Below, piece after piece: positions 1 through 14,046 of a stretch of DNA of 64,000 bases. The notes under the pieces were generated by a model. The model was not told the origin of the DNA. It worked only from the letters and a program-made list of their open reading frames with translations, and did not search any database. Position numbers and translations under genes: made by a program. Each line of letters opens with the position of its first letter. Position 1 is the first letter of the stretch. The stretch is from Luidia sarsii (taxonomy: Eukaryota; Echinodermata; Asteroidea; Paxillosida; Luidiidae). The stretch covers positions 15,936,234 to 16,000,233 of the forward strand of contig OX465116.1 of NCBI GenBank assembly GCA_949987565.1, given 5' to 3'.

Positions 1-288
1 CAATACACATAACTGGATGTTACTATCACTTCGTGTTGTTGTTTGTCACGCAGTTTCCATACATTTTTTTTTAAACCACCTTTGCGTTATGAAATGAATA
101 AGGACTCGATGGCGCTTCACTGAGAACCCTTGGATTGGTTTTAAATGGTTCTGTATGATATCCTTGTATTTCTACGATGCTGAAGGGTTTCTGTCAGAAA
201 TAGAAATTCTCCACGGGTAATCATTACAGGACAAGAAACTTGAAACGTTACAAAAAGACACTTTTTACTTTACGGAAGAGACTGCTGT
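1..288. other. no feature seen
   Basis: AT-rich unique sequence with no supported gene, leading into the minisatellite. Confidence 0.6.
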
Positions 289-1953
289 GAAGCATAAGGT
301 GCCTTGCCAAGGAGTAGGCTATCTTGCCTGAATCCCTGCGTGCCATAAGGTGCCTTGCCAAGGAGTAGGATATCTTGCCTGAATCCCTGCGTGAAGCATA
401 AGGTGCCTTGCCAAGGAGTAGGCTATCTTGCCTGAATCCCTGCGTGAAGCATAAGGTGCCTTGCCAAGGAGTAGGCTATCTTGCCTGAATCCCTGCGTGC
501 CATAAGGTGCCTTGCCAAGGAGTAGGCTATCTTGCCTGAATCCTTGCGTGCCATAAGGTGCCTTGCCAAGGAGTAGGCTATCTTGCCTGAATCCCTGCGT
601 GCCATAAGGTGCCTTGCCAAGGAGTAGGCTATCTTGCCTGAATCCCTGCGTGAAGCATAAGGTGCCTTGCCAAGGAGTAGGCTATCTTGCCTGAATCCCT
701 GCGTGAAGCATAAGGTGCCTTGCCAAGGAGTAGGCTATCTTGCCTGAATCCCTGCGTGAGGCATAAGGTGCCTTGCCAAGGAGTAGGCTATCTTGCCTGA
801 ATCCTTGCGTGCCATAAGGTACCTTGCCAAGGAGTAGGCTATCTTGCCTGAATCCCTGCGTGAAGCATAAGGTGCCTTGCCAAGGAGTAGGCTATCTTGC
901 CTGAATCCCTGCGTGCCATAAGGTGCCTTGCCAAGGAGTAGGCTATCTTGCCTGAATCCCTGCGTGCCATAAGGTGCCTTGCCAAGGAGTAGGCTATCTT
1001 GCCTGAATCCCTGCGTGCCATAAGGTTCCTTGCCAAGGAGTAGGCTATCTTGCCTGAATCCCTGCGTGCCATAAGGTGCCTTGTCAAGGAGTAGGCTATC
1101 TTGCCTGAATCCCTGCGTGAAGCATAAGGTGCCTTGCCAAGGAGTAGGCTATCTTGCCTGAATCCCTGCGTGAGGCATAAGGTGCCTTGCCAAGGAGTAG
1201 GCTATCTTGCCTGAATCCCTGCGTGCCATAAGGTGCCTTGTCAAGGAGTAGGCTATCTTGCCTGAATCCCTGCGTGCCATAAGGTGCCTTGTCAAGGAGT
1301 AGGCTATCTTGCCTGAATCCCTGCGTGAAGCATAAGGTGCCTTGCCAAGGAGTAGGCTATCTTGCCTGAATCCCTGCGTGAGGCATAAGGTGCCTTGCCA
1401 AGGAGTAGGCTATCTTGCCTGAATCCTTGCGTGCCATAAGGTACCTTGCCAAGGAGTAGGCTATCTTGCCTGAATCCCTGCGTAAAGCATAAGGTTCCTT
1501 GCCAAGGAGTAGGCTATCTTGCCTGAATCCCTGCGTGAAGCATAAGGTACCTTGCCAAGGAGTAGGCTATCTTGCCTGAATCCCTGCGTGAGGCATAAGG
1601 TGCCTTGCCAAGGAGTAGGCTATCTTGCCTGAATCCTTGCGTGCCATAAGGTGCCTTGCCAAGGAGTAGGCTATCTTGCCTGAATCCCTGCGTGAGGCAT
1701 AAGGTGCCTTGCCAAGGAGTAGGCTATCTTGCCTGAATCCCTGCGTGCCATAAGGTACCTTGCCAAGGAGTAGGCTATCTTGCCTGAATCCCTGCGTGAA
1801 GCATAAGGTGCCTTGCCAAGGAGTAGGCTATCTTGCCTGAATCCCTGCGTGCCATAAGGTGCCTTGCCAAGGAGTAGGCTATCTTGCCTAAATCCCTGCG
1901 TGCCATAAGGTGCCTTGCCAAGGAGTAGGCTATCTTGCCTGAATCCCTGTGTG
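289..1953. repeat. 51/53-bp minisatellite, ~32 copies
   Basis: About 32 head-to-tail copies of a unit containing CCTTGCCAAGGAGTAGGC and CTTGCCTGAATCCCTGCG. Two unit lengths alternate. Units joined by GTGCCATAAGG are 51 bp, while those joined by GTGAAGCATAAGG or GTGAGGCATAAGG are 53 bp. Because 51 is a multiple of three, runs of 51-bp units give spurious minus-strand reading frames (a 17-residue repeat), which 53-bp units interrupt. Linker types recur in the order GAAGC, GAGGC, GCC, which suggests higher-order amplification. The right edge is a degenerate copy followed by a small stem, GGTCGCCT/AGGTGACC. Confidence 0.97.
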
Positions 1954-4900
1954 GTCGCCTCACGCAAGGTGACCATCAGCCGGCAGCTGTGCGTGTGACT
2001 GTTCGGGTGTACCGGTACCAGACAACCGTCGGACTGTTGAGGGTTCTGTGTGAACTATAAAGCGATATGGAAAGTTGTGACCTCAACTATTTGATGAAGC
2101 CTGTAAATTACTGAGTAATGAAGTACATGTGGAATTATTCTGTAACTGTCGGTGTCAAAATGAAAACGAAATCATCAAAACCTTTGCATTACATACAAGC
2201 ATCCCATCAATTCATAATGCTTGAAAATGCCGATGTAATCCTAAAGTTGTTCATAACAGTACAGTGTACTTATTTCTCAATTCGTGGAACCCTGTTTCTC
2301 TCCCAGTAACTTTTACTAAATCATGGACACTGGTTCAAATGATGGTTCGTAGGTAGAGTTCATCTACTTGTTGCTTCCGGTAATCCTACATGATTATAAT
2401 AACACAGTAGCTTGTTTGGTCTCTTATCAGTCAGTATGGTCCGAGGATGGCAGCAGACACTCCCTCACGGGCTGAGGGAGTTCTCTCTGGGTGCAACGTT
2501 GACAGCTTGGGCGTCGCGCTTTTACCCCAAATTTGCACGGATGAGCGAACAAGAGGCTCCACTAGTACCAGGGTGGAGGATTGTCGGAGGAGGTGCGTCA
2601 AGCAGGTCTTAGTGGTGTGAATGGGCGCAGTGGGGGGTGCTGTCGGCCCAAATAACCAGGACAAGCAAATCGCCAATGATTGACATGAGAATAATTAACG
2701 AACTTTGTTTGGGTGGGAGGAGGCTATTGGTGATGGATGGAAGCTTTTCCTCTCCTCCAACTGACTGACACTTTCAAAATGGGGAAGCTGGTGTCTGCAG
2801 ACATATCTGGGCATGAAGACTTGTTGTTGAGAGGGCTTGCTATTTTGTTGTCTTGACAATGTCTGGTCACATCAGTAAGAAAGCGAGACGGCAAAACAGG
2901 CCGGTTGATGAACCTTAGCGAATGCCTTCAGTGGTTTCTCACTCTTTTCAAAATCCCAAAAAAAGTTTACTAATGTGCGTTTCGTTTTAAAAAAAGGAGC
3001 GATTTGAGAGTATGGCTATTTCGGACCAAACCCAAAACGTCAGTCTCATATCAGTCATAGTGACTTAATGAACACCGAACCAAAATCGATGTTTTAAGGA
3101 GAGAATTCATTGCAACTCCCAATTGATGGACGGGTCTTGATTGACTCCAACATTGCAATGGTGATGCAATAAGTGAATGGAGTATAGATTTTGTAGGCAT
3201 CGTGACCTGCGGTGAATGTTTATTGATTCTGAAGCCTCATTACTGCAATCTTTCTCAGCGTAGGAGACACCTTGTCGTCTGAGGGGATTGTTGAACTTGT
3301 GGTGTGGTATACAAGCGTCGCATACCACGAAGAGGTGTGTGCTAAGACATGGGCATCAATCACCCGCTGAAGCAATGAATCCCTTGATTGTATAACGGGT
3401 CCTCAATTACCTAATGAAGAATCGACCAAGGGTTCCTTGGCGATTGTGTGGGGTATTTTAATGACTGGCTGATTCAATGCACCTTGGTGTGGGCGGTCAT
3501 TGACATTTCCGGCCGGGGATTTGTCGGATTGGGTGTGACAGAAAGACACGTGACAGGTCACTTTCTTAAAGACGTCAAGGGTTAAGATGCTTTAATCTAT
3601 CTTAAAGACCGGATAAGTGTTTGGAACCAATGACTAGTCTTGCTTTCCTGTAAGGACATTCAAGCAGCACGAGGTCGAACCTACCATTGAGCCTACCTAC
3701 CATGTACTACAGACGAAAAAACTGTCCGACTAGACAGTTTTTCGATTCATTCTAAAAAAGAAGCCTTCTTGTGCATTAGGACGTTAAAACTATTATTGTA
3801 GGTTTGAGTTCATTTAAAAATGACCAAATTATATGGGGTTGACTGTCCAGTGCTGTTTCATGCAAAGAGATGAATCTACATTGGATACATCCTTGCTTGG
3901 AATGGTATCTTAGAACATTTATGTTTTTATTTCTTAGTTACCCACAAGTTAAACGCCCGGGGTGACATGATCGGACATCTTTCCTGAGTCGAGTCAGGGC
4001 ATGGAGGCAGACTTGTTTGTTGCATATTGTTCGGTTATTCCAGCCATTCTTAGATTTGTTATTTCTCGGAGGTTTAGCTGTCAATCATGGCCACAAAGGC
4101 TGAGGAGTTGGTGAGTTCTTTGTGACGGCCAAAACATGATGAAGACAGGCTCTTTAATGGTTGCTGATGTGCGGTGGATTTTCCTGCTACTGGATCGTTG
4201 CTTGTCCAGATTGGTTAATGAGGTAGGGAATTAGGCAAAAAACCTTGTAGGAAAGTCGGATGTTTATGCGGTGATCACATTAACCAGTGTAGGGGAATGT
4301 TGGCTTGTAATTGCTAAATTTAAGTAAAATACAAGTACATTTCTTACTTTTACCACAAATTTTATTGGTTTTTTTCTTTAGTGGACTCTATAGGGAAAAA
4401 ACGAAATCTTTGAGATTAAAAAACAAAAATATTCATGACCCATGATTCATGTCGAGATTTGTTTAAACAATCTATTCACGAGAGGATGGAAACGTAATGT
4501 GTAGTAATTCTGTGTCCCTTCACTGGGTGTTCTTGCGCACTGGATATAGGCCCTATGGCCGATGGTAATCAATAAACGACATTACCATCCTACGTCTGTT
4601 TACTGTGCATCGTTTACACAAGTGGCGACGAGAAAGGGGAATTGGGTGTTTTGTGATGTGAATGTAAATTGACATTTACAATTAGAAGAAATGTGTGAAT
4701 TGCCAAACGAGGTGTAAAAAGTCCCACGATTTAATGAAGATCCAGAAGAGGAACTAACAGCTTAAATGCCTGGAAATAGGAACCACCTTGTGTCTACTTG
4801 ACAGGGGAAGGGTTAGTCTCCTTGTAAGGTATTCCAGCTGTCTACAAGTTAACAGGATGGTTTATCTATAAGGATCTGCGACCACCATGCTCTATGATCG

Positions 4901-7019
4901 TCGATAAGAACTCGTCTCCGAGTTACAACTCATTGACTGCACAGTTGTTCCTCTGTAGTAGCGTACTGTGCTATTTTCCCAGGCACGATGAATTCGGGGT
5001 TGAAACTCCCAAAACCTGAACATTGAAACCCCCCCCCAAAAACCCCCCAACCCAAAACAAATAGAGTTAGTCTGTTTTCGATTCGCGCAATTTTTAAAAC
5101 TAAGTTGTGAACGTCTCAACTGGTAAGTCCATGCAGTATTGAGGATTTACTATTGGAATAAGATACAATCAGCTGACTTGTGTAACAAGTTTCAGTTTGC
5201 CTGAGGCCTTACGAAAGCTATACAGCACTAAGTATTACACAGTGTGATGTTGATATAAATCGACAATACCGTGGGCTTTTCTATTCAGGGAAAGGTCAGC
5301 TATTGTAACAAGAAAAATTAACAGTGGAAAAAAAGGAGTAACCAGCACCACCACGACCAAGTGAGAAAATCAAAAATCTCCCGATGGGAGTTGAGTAGCA
5401 CGCCCTGACTGGTTTCCAGTTGATCAGACAGACCCCGCCGGCACAACCTGCCCATGAATAGGCCGACGGACCGTGGGTGGGTAGTGTCAGGTCTGCTTGC
5501 TACTGGGCACATGGTGAGATTGGCGTCTATTGGTCACACAGCCAGCCATCCACTATGTACAAACACGGTACGTACTACCAGTACCATCATTTCCACAATC
5601 GCTGTTAGTGTAGGCCTATCATCGAAACATAAACGCTGTTTTAACTTGGTTTTACCTTACAATTACATATTCTGCAACGAATTAAAAAACTACCCGCAAT
5701 CACATTTAGCTCACATCTGAGTATCGACCATTCCATTAGGGCGTACGACGTACGGTAAACCTTTTCACCGTTTGCAAGTCTAGTACTCTCTCAACCACAC
5801 CGCTACGGTGTAACTTCGATAATCTGACATCACACCGTTTGCCTGGAATTGTTGGCCCGGTACATCAAGCTTTGTTAGGTGCCAAGGTCGTTCCAACTCC
5901 AGCAAATCCACGCCTGGCTTGAGAAAGGGTATGTGATGTTACGAGGGGATTTAGACACTTGAGCGTGCGGTGCAGGCATTACCCCCTTGGCTTGGCTGGC
6001 ACAATACGGCCTGTGAATCGACACAGACACGCACGCTCACTGGACCTGCGTGCCACTGGCCCTTCGTCACCGGCAACACTGAGTCTGCGTTTCCTTCCAA
6101 AGAAAATAACAGCTTCGTTTTATAAATAAGGGATGTCTTGGTTGTTAGTATTGTTGGCAACCACGGTATTGATTTGGGTACGAAGGTTGTACTGGCTTAT
6201 TCTGTGATTAATTCTCATCATCATTGATGTGAATGCGTGAGGTTTTGTGATGCGATGTTTGCGGAGAGCAATCGTGCGTGGGTTAACTTCAACCGAATTC
6301 GCCTTGAATTTGTTGCTCCAAGTATAAAGTCGAACGCCTTGGACCAGTCAAGAATATAAAACGCAACACTTGTTTTGTACACGGTGTAGGAAACATTGAC
6401 CAGGGTTTTGACGAACAAGGGCTGGAGTTAATGTGAAGTGTCTCAAGTTACTTCAGTGAAGTCCTGCAAACAGTTTGGCGCAATGTGTTGGTATGCGTCC
6501 TATAGGTCCTAGGGCTATAAGACTCCAATTTAGACCATCATTCATCAGGTCCAACGATTAGCGCAGACCCACTCACCACTTACTGACCCATCCTGCGGCT
6601 TCAATTGCACCATCACAGCGCTGGACATTTTTTTGCTACAAGTGAGCGATAATTTTCAAAGGATTGCAAGGGCGGGCTTTTCAGTCAGCACTCCAGTCTA
6701 GCAGGGCCAGCTTTGTCCGTCCTACTTGAGGACTGGTCATACAAAGCACTCCACACAATGCTTATCTGTCACCTTCGATTCACCAAGAGTTGAAGGATGA
6801 ATTTTTGACGTCTTTGAGAAGAAGAGGAGCAATTGAAGACATCTTGTGAGAAGGTGATCCTTTGTGGTGGAAGGTTGTTTATTAGACTTGAACAGAAGTG
6901 GTCACCACCGTTCACCACGTGTCTCCAGGTGGCCGCAAGCAGCGAGTGTTGAAGTCTTGATAATTACCACCATTTCCCAAACGCAACATGAAACAAACAA
7001 GACAATACACCAGTAACCA
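1954..7019. other. intergenic, no supported gene
   Basis: No frame here shows a recognisable domain. Two hairpins stand out. ACTCCCTCA-CGGGC-TGAGGGAGT at 2459-2481 is a perfect 9-bp stem. At 3714-3744 a stem of at least 10 bp pairs AAAAACTGTC with GACAGTTTTT around a 6-nt loop. A short poly-C/poly-A stretch lies near 5028-5060. Confidence 0.5.
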
Positions 7020-7031
7020 AAATTATGAGGA

Positions 7032-7090
7032 TCTCAAAATTTAGTGGGCCTGACGTTTCGATCCTAGCAGGACCTTTCTCAAAGACAGAG
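7032..7090 (-). mobile_element. 59-bp copy of the Penelope-like 3' end
   Basis: Contains the family signature GGGCCTGACGTTTCGATCC followed by TAGCAGGACCTTTCTCAAAG, and almost nothing else. It is flanked by a perfect 12-bp direct repeat, AAATTATGAGGA, at 7020-7031 and 7091-7102. I read this as a target-site duplication around an extremely 5'-truncated insertion. Orientation is taken from the coding fragment at 42619-42825, which puts the element's 3' end at the low coordinate. Confidence 0.75.
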
Positions 7091-7102
7091 AAATTATGAG
7101 GA

Positions 7103-9620
7103 ATAGAAATATATGGAAAATAATCCCTGTTTTCAATAAACTAATCGTGATCACGGTACATGTACAATTTTCATTCGGAAACAGATGATGATACTAAGTT
7201 TCTATGGAGAACTCATTATTGAGGTAGCGGATAGCTAAGGCCATTCTGTCGTATATGCAGTTTGGGTTAATTCAAGGATTCTCATCCAACTTCAGCGAGA
7301 ATTTCAAGGGGAATAATTGGGATTGTAATGTTTGTAGGCACCGGTTAATTTTGACAGTATTATTATAAGTTGAGATTGCATTGATACTGGATGGAATGGT
7401 TTCTCTATTTATTCTGTTTTTAGAAGTATGACATTGTCCTTTAGGATTAAACTCATGGGGAATATTTAAGTATGGAGTTTTTATGTCCTCAGATATCAAA
7501 GAGGTTTGCTTATTCCATATTTTCCAAAGATCGGTAAACGGAAAAAGGAAAACCAAAAAGGAAATGAAAGATAAGAGAAGTATGCGATACGATGTTAATA
7601 GACACTCCGTGAAACTCCGCACTTCCGAAGTGTAGAAAAGTGCAGGTTCATGTCAATGAACCACCTGGGTATTTCTAGCATCAGACATTTGCAAATTAAA
7701 AGTTAATTTGTCTTCTCAATGAGGAATGTTGACTCAGAAGTTCAGGTTTTTCAAAAAATATTATTTTACAAAGCGCTAGAATTGAGAGACGAAGATTATA
7801 TACACGGATTAAAAAAAAAGAAAAAAAGGTTTGCTAGGGACAATGTTATAGTTGCACTCCTATTTGTCACATGTTCTCCACTCCTAGGTGCTGGCTTAGA
7901 AAGTGGGAAAGAAATGAAAATAGGGAAATGTAAATTCCACCCCCTACTGCTAGGGCAAACAACCACTGAGCCGAATGGCCTCCAAACGAGTCGGTCCAAG
8001 TTTCACGTTTGAAGGAGAAGAAAGTCTTCCCGCCAATCTGACCTTTTAAAGGTGCGTACGAAAACGATGTAAACAAAATGGTCATGAAATTCAGGTATAA
8101 GTTAAATGACAGACAAACGTAAAAGCCTTCTTCCTCAGTGAAGTCCAACTATTCCATAAAATGGCAGATATAATTGCTGAGTATTTGGGGTTGGTGGTAA
8201 GAGAGGTGAGCAGCGCAGACACACGATACTGCTAACCTTCGGACGTGGACTATTTGTGCTTGCTCTCCCGCACTCTTTCCTGGGCTCACTGCTTGCTCCT
8301 GGCCAGCTCTTTTACACAGCTCGGGGCAAAATGCGTAAGTCAATCGCTCACTGTATTTCACACCTCGATAAGACAGTTGGAACGGGAAGCATGGCATATC
8401 AGTATCAAAAGTGGATTGATTGGAACAAGATGAATAAGATGGGTAGAGGTGTGAAGCCAAGCTGTAAACGATTGAGTGGACAGACTACGCATTTTGGGGT
8501 CATGTATACAACTGAAGAATCCTAGTCTTAAACCTATGATAATATAAAGATTTCTCTATGCACTTTGCCTTTCAGGAGTAATTCACTCAATAATCATGTT
8601 TAGTGTCTCATGCGATAGATTCATTCATTAATGATTTCATCTACCTACTGTCGTCTATGAGAAAACCCACGTACAGTTGCACATGCATGATATGATAGCC
8701 TCCTATTCCTAGCCTGTGTTCTGTATTGGTTTCCGGTCGCACGAGTTGTTTACCTCATGTTTATGCATATATCACACTTTTGTACTCACCATTCCAACAA
8801 TCGCACTAATCATGCAGGCACTACACTTTCCTCCACTCCTCTCACTTCAATTCAAACTGCTTCCGTCTTGCACTCTTGGAGATAAATTTGCCGCCAAAAA
8901 GTTGGTTTTGAAGTAACCTTGGGAGCTGTGCACCGTGCTGTTTTCTTTTTGCGGCGGTAGGGGAAAGGCAGAAGGCGGGCAGGTGGCTGTTACTGCTCGG
9001 CGGTAACTCTCACACATTCGTATTCACCGTGCATAATATGCATAGTTAAAAAGTAAACAGCAACGCTGTACTAAAGCGCGTCTTCCAACCTTGACCTCTT
9101 TCTATAACTTTAGTGCACGTCAACTACAGAGTCTCTGAGCCATGGCTAGTAACAAGGGATCTGCAGGGACCACAGAGACACAATGTCTGGACTCCCATAG
9201 GACCCAAATAATCTAATCACAATACTACAAACAATCGCCCGATTAGCTTTCTTTTTACATTCGGGACTAAAATCTTAAAGCCGGTGTCCAAGCGCAATAT
9301 GGCTAGCCAGCCCAGACAGCACATGGCTACCACGTGTAAAACCAAAGTACAATATCCACATGTGTTCACTCAACACGACCCTGCCGTGTCACTCAAATTC
9401 AAATTCTCTCCAATTTCCGGCCGATTTTTAGGACCCAATAGCGCATCCCCGTCTGTGAAATGGAAACTTTTGGTCTAGAATTCCTTGCTTTGGTAGGTAT
9501 CAAATGAACGGACGAACTCGTTACATTGGTGGGATGCAATGACAATAAACACTTAAGGAAGTCGGAGAGAATTGTCTTGAAGATGGGAATTATAACCAGA
9601 TGTGCTGAGGATCGCATATA
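7103..9620. other. intergenic, no supported gene
   Basis: Several 60-116 residue frames exist on both strands, for example minus 7272-7622, but none has a recognisable domain and they overlap one another. A run of A/G at 7810-7830 is low complexity. Confidence 0.45.
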
Positions 9621-9957
9621 TCAATGGTTCATAATACTACTACTAGTAGTCAATGGTTCATAATACTACTACTAGTAGTCAATGGTTCATAATACTACTA
9701 CTAGTAGTCAATGGTTCATAATACTACTACTAGTAGTCAATGGTTCATAATACTACTACTAGTAGTCAATGGTTCATGATACTACTACTAGTAGTCAATG
9801 GTTCATGATACTACTACTAGTAGTCAATGGTTCATGATACTACTACTAGTAGTCAATGGTTCATAATACTACTACTAGTAGTCAATGGTTCATAATACTA
9901 CTACTAGTAGTCAATGGTTCATAATACTACTACTAGTAGTCAATGGTTCATGATACT
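9621..9957. repeat. 29-bp palindromic minisatellite, ~11.6 copies
   Basis: Unit TCAATGGTTCATAATAC followed by TACTACTAGTAG, exact period 29. Each unit holds the perfect 12-bp palindrome ACTACTAGTAGT. Consecutive middle copies (about 9766-9850) share an A-to-G change (CATGATAC), and the last partial copy has it too. Confidence 0.97.
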
Positions 9958-12900
9958 CTCCATTAAACCATGGAGGATAAAAACAAGAGCATTTCTGAAG
10001 AACCTCTTCCTTTGAATTCCTTTTGCAAATTGCAAATAGTGGGCCAGGGAAATGTGAAATATGCACAGAGGAATGAAACCTATTAGGATCTATACCGTCA
10101 TAACTTCGTTTTCTAAACCTGTTGGAGATTGTTTTAGGAACTGGAGGCCAAAGGTCGTCCTTGTATAATCTGTCAGTCAATTTGTCCAGATGTCCTTTGG
10201 GATTAAACTCTAAATATAATTTAATCCCCTTAATCTTGCAACTTAGCGCTTTACACGTGGATGCATTTAGTCCGTGGTATTTCATGTGCAGACATCAACT
10301 CGTCGCCATATCACTTTCTCATCTCCCTCTTATCGTGCTTGACTTCTTAGATACTTCATGCACATTTATCTGTCTTTTTGCTGTCCCATATCCATTGTCA
10401 GACTTCACTACCTCAATTGATTATACACTTAATTAATAAACGGGTGGAAGTGGTTTGGTGAAGGTGGTCAAGTGGATGGTGGTTTGATATCTGGCCGAAG
10501 AAGCTCGTGTGAAGGCAGTGAGGACGAGTGATCGGTTGCAATTTAGTGAGGGAAAGGTTTCGTCAGGAAACTATAGACGTCTGCCACAACAGCCACGGGG
10601 CTGTTTTCACAAGGCTAGTCGGCAAGGATTTGCTTTGACAACACGGTAGGAATGGGCTTGTGATTGGCTGGATTAATTCAATAATTTGAACCAGTCACCA
10701 CAGCCACTTACAAACACTTCCCTATACTTCTTCGCTCTCCAGCGTTTTGTTCAAATAATGTTCCCCATTTCTGTCCTTTTCGTCAAAATTTTAACAACTT
10801 CTGATGAGACACAATAAGCCATAGTCTTCAAGACACATAGACGTCAAGATATTTTCCACTCTAAAATACTGATATCGGGATGTGTGCACTGTACAGACCA
10901 ACTGCTTTGCCCATAGTGCTTTGTATGAATTAAGAGTAAACCAATCAAGAAAAGGAATGTGAATGATAAATTGTGAGCGACAACAAGTCTCGCGTATTCT
11001 TCGTCCTTTTATCCAATCTATGAAACTCGAAAACCGAGCAGTATTATTTTGATTTCACGTCGTTTTGCTTCGTAATGGTTTTTATCAGAATCATATTGCA
11101 GAGCACTGCAGACTGCAGACCCACATCCTGTCTTCCAACTTTATTTGGTCTCACTGCAATAATTAAAAAAATACGAATAATTGGTAAATTTACCCCCTCC
11201 TGTCTTGTTCGTTACTCCTATACTCGACCCTTAGGTCTCTCGTTCTAATCCTGTTTCTCTTCTCAAATCTCCTCCTGACGTTCGTGACTTGTACTTCCGC
11301 TTGCACTCACAATTGTTGTTGTTTTGTTTGCCATGCTGTCCCTTGATCGCGGCCAAACATTTCCCTACTCAGCATGGGGTGACTTCATGTCTCAAGACGC
11401 TAGTCAGAGGTGTTCCATTTCCTTCTAAGATGCGGCATGGGCCCTCTGAAACTGCACGTGGTTTATGCAGCAGCCCAAGTCAAAACAAAACTACTTCCAC
11501 CGCTCTACCTCTGTCATATCAAACACGCATTATCTTGGCCTACTAGACTTTCCTGAGATGTTATGTTTCCCAACTTGTCTACCACCAAGTGGATATATGA
11601 AACCCTCGTCCAGTTCACTGCAATTTTATCTCCATATTATCCCAGAAATCATACCTTTATGACTGTTTTTTTCAGCCGCGAATCGAGCGGCTTTTTACTC
11701 CAGTATTGAAGCCGCTAATTGGCTTTCCGAGCCCCAGGCCTAGAAGCTTATCACCTGTTCAAGTTCAACATATTTTTTCACTTTCCCTACAATATATCCC
11801 TTTGATCTTGCAATGTGGTGAGGTATATCAACGTATTACTTCTTCGACTTAATGGACACTAGTATTCACTTTCTTGTTGCCGCTGCACTCCGATCAAAAC
11901 AAATTTTGTGGTGAAAACAACTCCAGCTAGCGATTTTTACAGCCTCAACGTGTATTAGTTTGACATTTGCCAGAAACAACACTGCTTTGAGATAAAACGA
12001 TAGTTATCACCATGTTTCATGTTTGACGGAGTAATTCTCTCAAAGATTATAGAATTTGCAATATTAATTGCAACGAGAATCACTAACAAGCATTAAGCAT
12101 GTCTTTCAAATTCAATCTTCCTTCCCTATTCCAAGACCCCGGGGACAGCATCGAATAGCTTGGTCTAGAACCGCCTACTATATACAGTATACACTATACG
12201 CTTGCAAATAGACGCTATTCCATTCTTATCAAAGTTTCAACTTTGGTTCCTTTATTGTTGGTCGACTCTTCAAATAGATTAAAAGTATCCCTTCCTGATT
12301 TTATAAAATGAATACACCAGGAGTCCTAACAGAAACACCATAACACATAGAGTTTGTACTGATCAGATAATTTATTATAAAATCTATATAATTTACATCA
12401 ATTCCTTTACAAGAGCTGGGTGCAAGGAAATCTATAGTTTGTTGGTATTCCATTTCCAGGAGATTCCACAAGGCAGTGTCAATGTATACTTGTTTGGACT
12501 GAGTCGTCTGTTTCCAAACTTAGATGGCCTACTTAGAGGCGCGTGTTATAAAATGTTTGTTTCAAGTGATGTACATGTAAATAGAAAAATAACTGACCTT
12601 TCTCCATGTCCTGTGACTTTATTCACATAAGGAAACCCACGAACAGATCTAGAAACAATTTTGTTTTGCGTAGTACTGATTTGAAATAAGGGAAGATCAT
12701 TCTTGAAAATCGTAGGTTTCCTTGTCTTTTCCCGAACAACTAAGTTATTAAAACGCCTGCGGGGATTTGCGGGGGTTAGTCTGAACGAATCTTCCTCTCC
12801 CGCGATTTTCCTCAAGGCCTGTTGATTGCATTAAGTGACAAACCCCGTCTTGTGTACTCCTCATCTAATCATTGCTCGTTATCATACAATAAAATTGAAC

Positions 12901-13313
12901 CTTTCAAATTAAAATAATCATTTCAAACTATACAATATCAACATATGTTTGTGGTGTTTCGACGTTAATGGCAAGAGGTAAATGTTGAAGATTTCGAAAC
13001 ACCGACTGACATGGTCATACTTACTTAATCTATCTTCATCTAGAAATCGCTAACGAGCAATAACATCATATAAACAAAGTACTTTTAAACCCCGAGTACT
13101 ATAAGCCATCTGACTTGATTAAAATGCAGGCAGTGATAGTTCCCATTGTCATGGTTGTCTACTATTTTCCCTTTGATGAAGAGCAGTAATTGGAAAAATC
13201 AGCGAACAGCACAATGATCCAAGTCTGACATGGAACATCAGTAGGGTGAGTGTAATTGGCATTTTCTTCAGAGCCTTTTTCGATTGTCTTGCATCTAATG
13301 TCTTACTTCACCG
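9958..13313. other. intergenic, no supported gene
   Basis: AT-rich. A 124-residue minus-strand frame (10285-9911) runs into the 29-bp array and has no recognised domain. The stretch GTCCTTTRGGATTAAACTC occurs near 7437 and near 10192 and may be a small dispersed repeat. Confidence 0.45.
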
Positions 13314-13319
13314 TTTATT
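13314..13319 (-). terminator. candidate poly(A) signal of the Zic gene
   Basis: AATAAA on the minus strand is the first canonical hexamer downstream of the Zic stop codon. It would imply a 3' UTR of about 730 nt. Positional inference only; no variant hexamer ATTAAA was seen nearer. Confidence 0.35.
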
Positions 13320-14046
13320 TTCCATATTTAAGCTCTTATCATTATATAGTTATATATCGATCAAAACATTTTGCTTCTTTTTAACACTTTTCTTACGTCG
13401 CCCAAATTTAACCTAAAAATACAACAACATCAACCGCGAGAACGTGTCATACGAAAGAAAACAAAAACGGTGACAAAGTTGGGAAACCTATTAAAACAAA
13501 AATAGCCCAATCAATAGAAATTTCACCCTCTTTTAAAGGATTATACACAGTGCGTATTTGACTTCATCTCAGACATAATCTCGGACTGCGTAAAATAAAA
13601 CCAAACAATTTGGGGACATTTGAAATGAGGTCCAATTTAACGCTACTTAAACCAATGCAGGGATAAATATCAATGCAAGACTAAGGGCATCAATGAATAT
13701 TCATCAATGTTTGTCTATTAACACCATTGCATGACTAGTTACATTAACGCAAGTCTAGGGTAACACGAACACAATACATGTACATATATCGTGCATTTTA
13801 GTAATCAACAAGTGATGCCAAACATATGCAAATCTCACTATCTTAATGGTGTCTTAAATCTCAGAAAACGAAAAGTCTGAATAGATACGGTTTCTAATGA
13901 TCACTGTGATGACGGGTGTGCAGATATGAACTCCTTGCAGTCTTTGTCATGATGTGTACCCGTAGATTTTAGCACTCATTTCGTATCACACAGTCCATGC
14001 ATACTGGCAGTACTGACGTATCTTCCTGGCTATATGGGATGATAGT

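Noticed and set aside
289..1976. ARRDSGKIAYSLARHLM repeat frames
   Set aside because: Arise only from runs of 51-bp units and are broken by 53-bp units.
9911..10285. 124-residue minus frame sharing EFNPKG with the frame at 7272-7622
   Set aside because: The shared peptide comes from a short common DNA word (GTCCTTTRGGATTAAACTC). The rest is unrelated and the frame ends in the 29-bp array.
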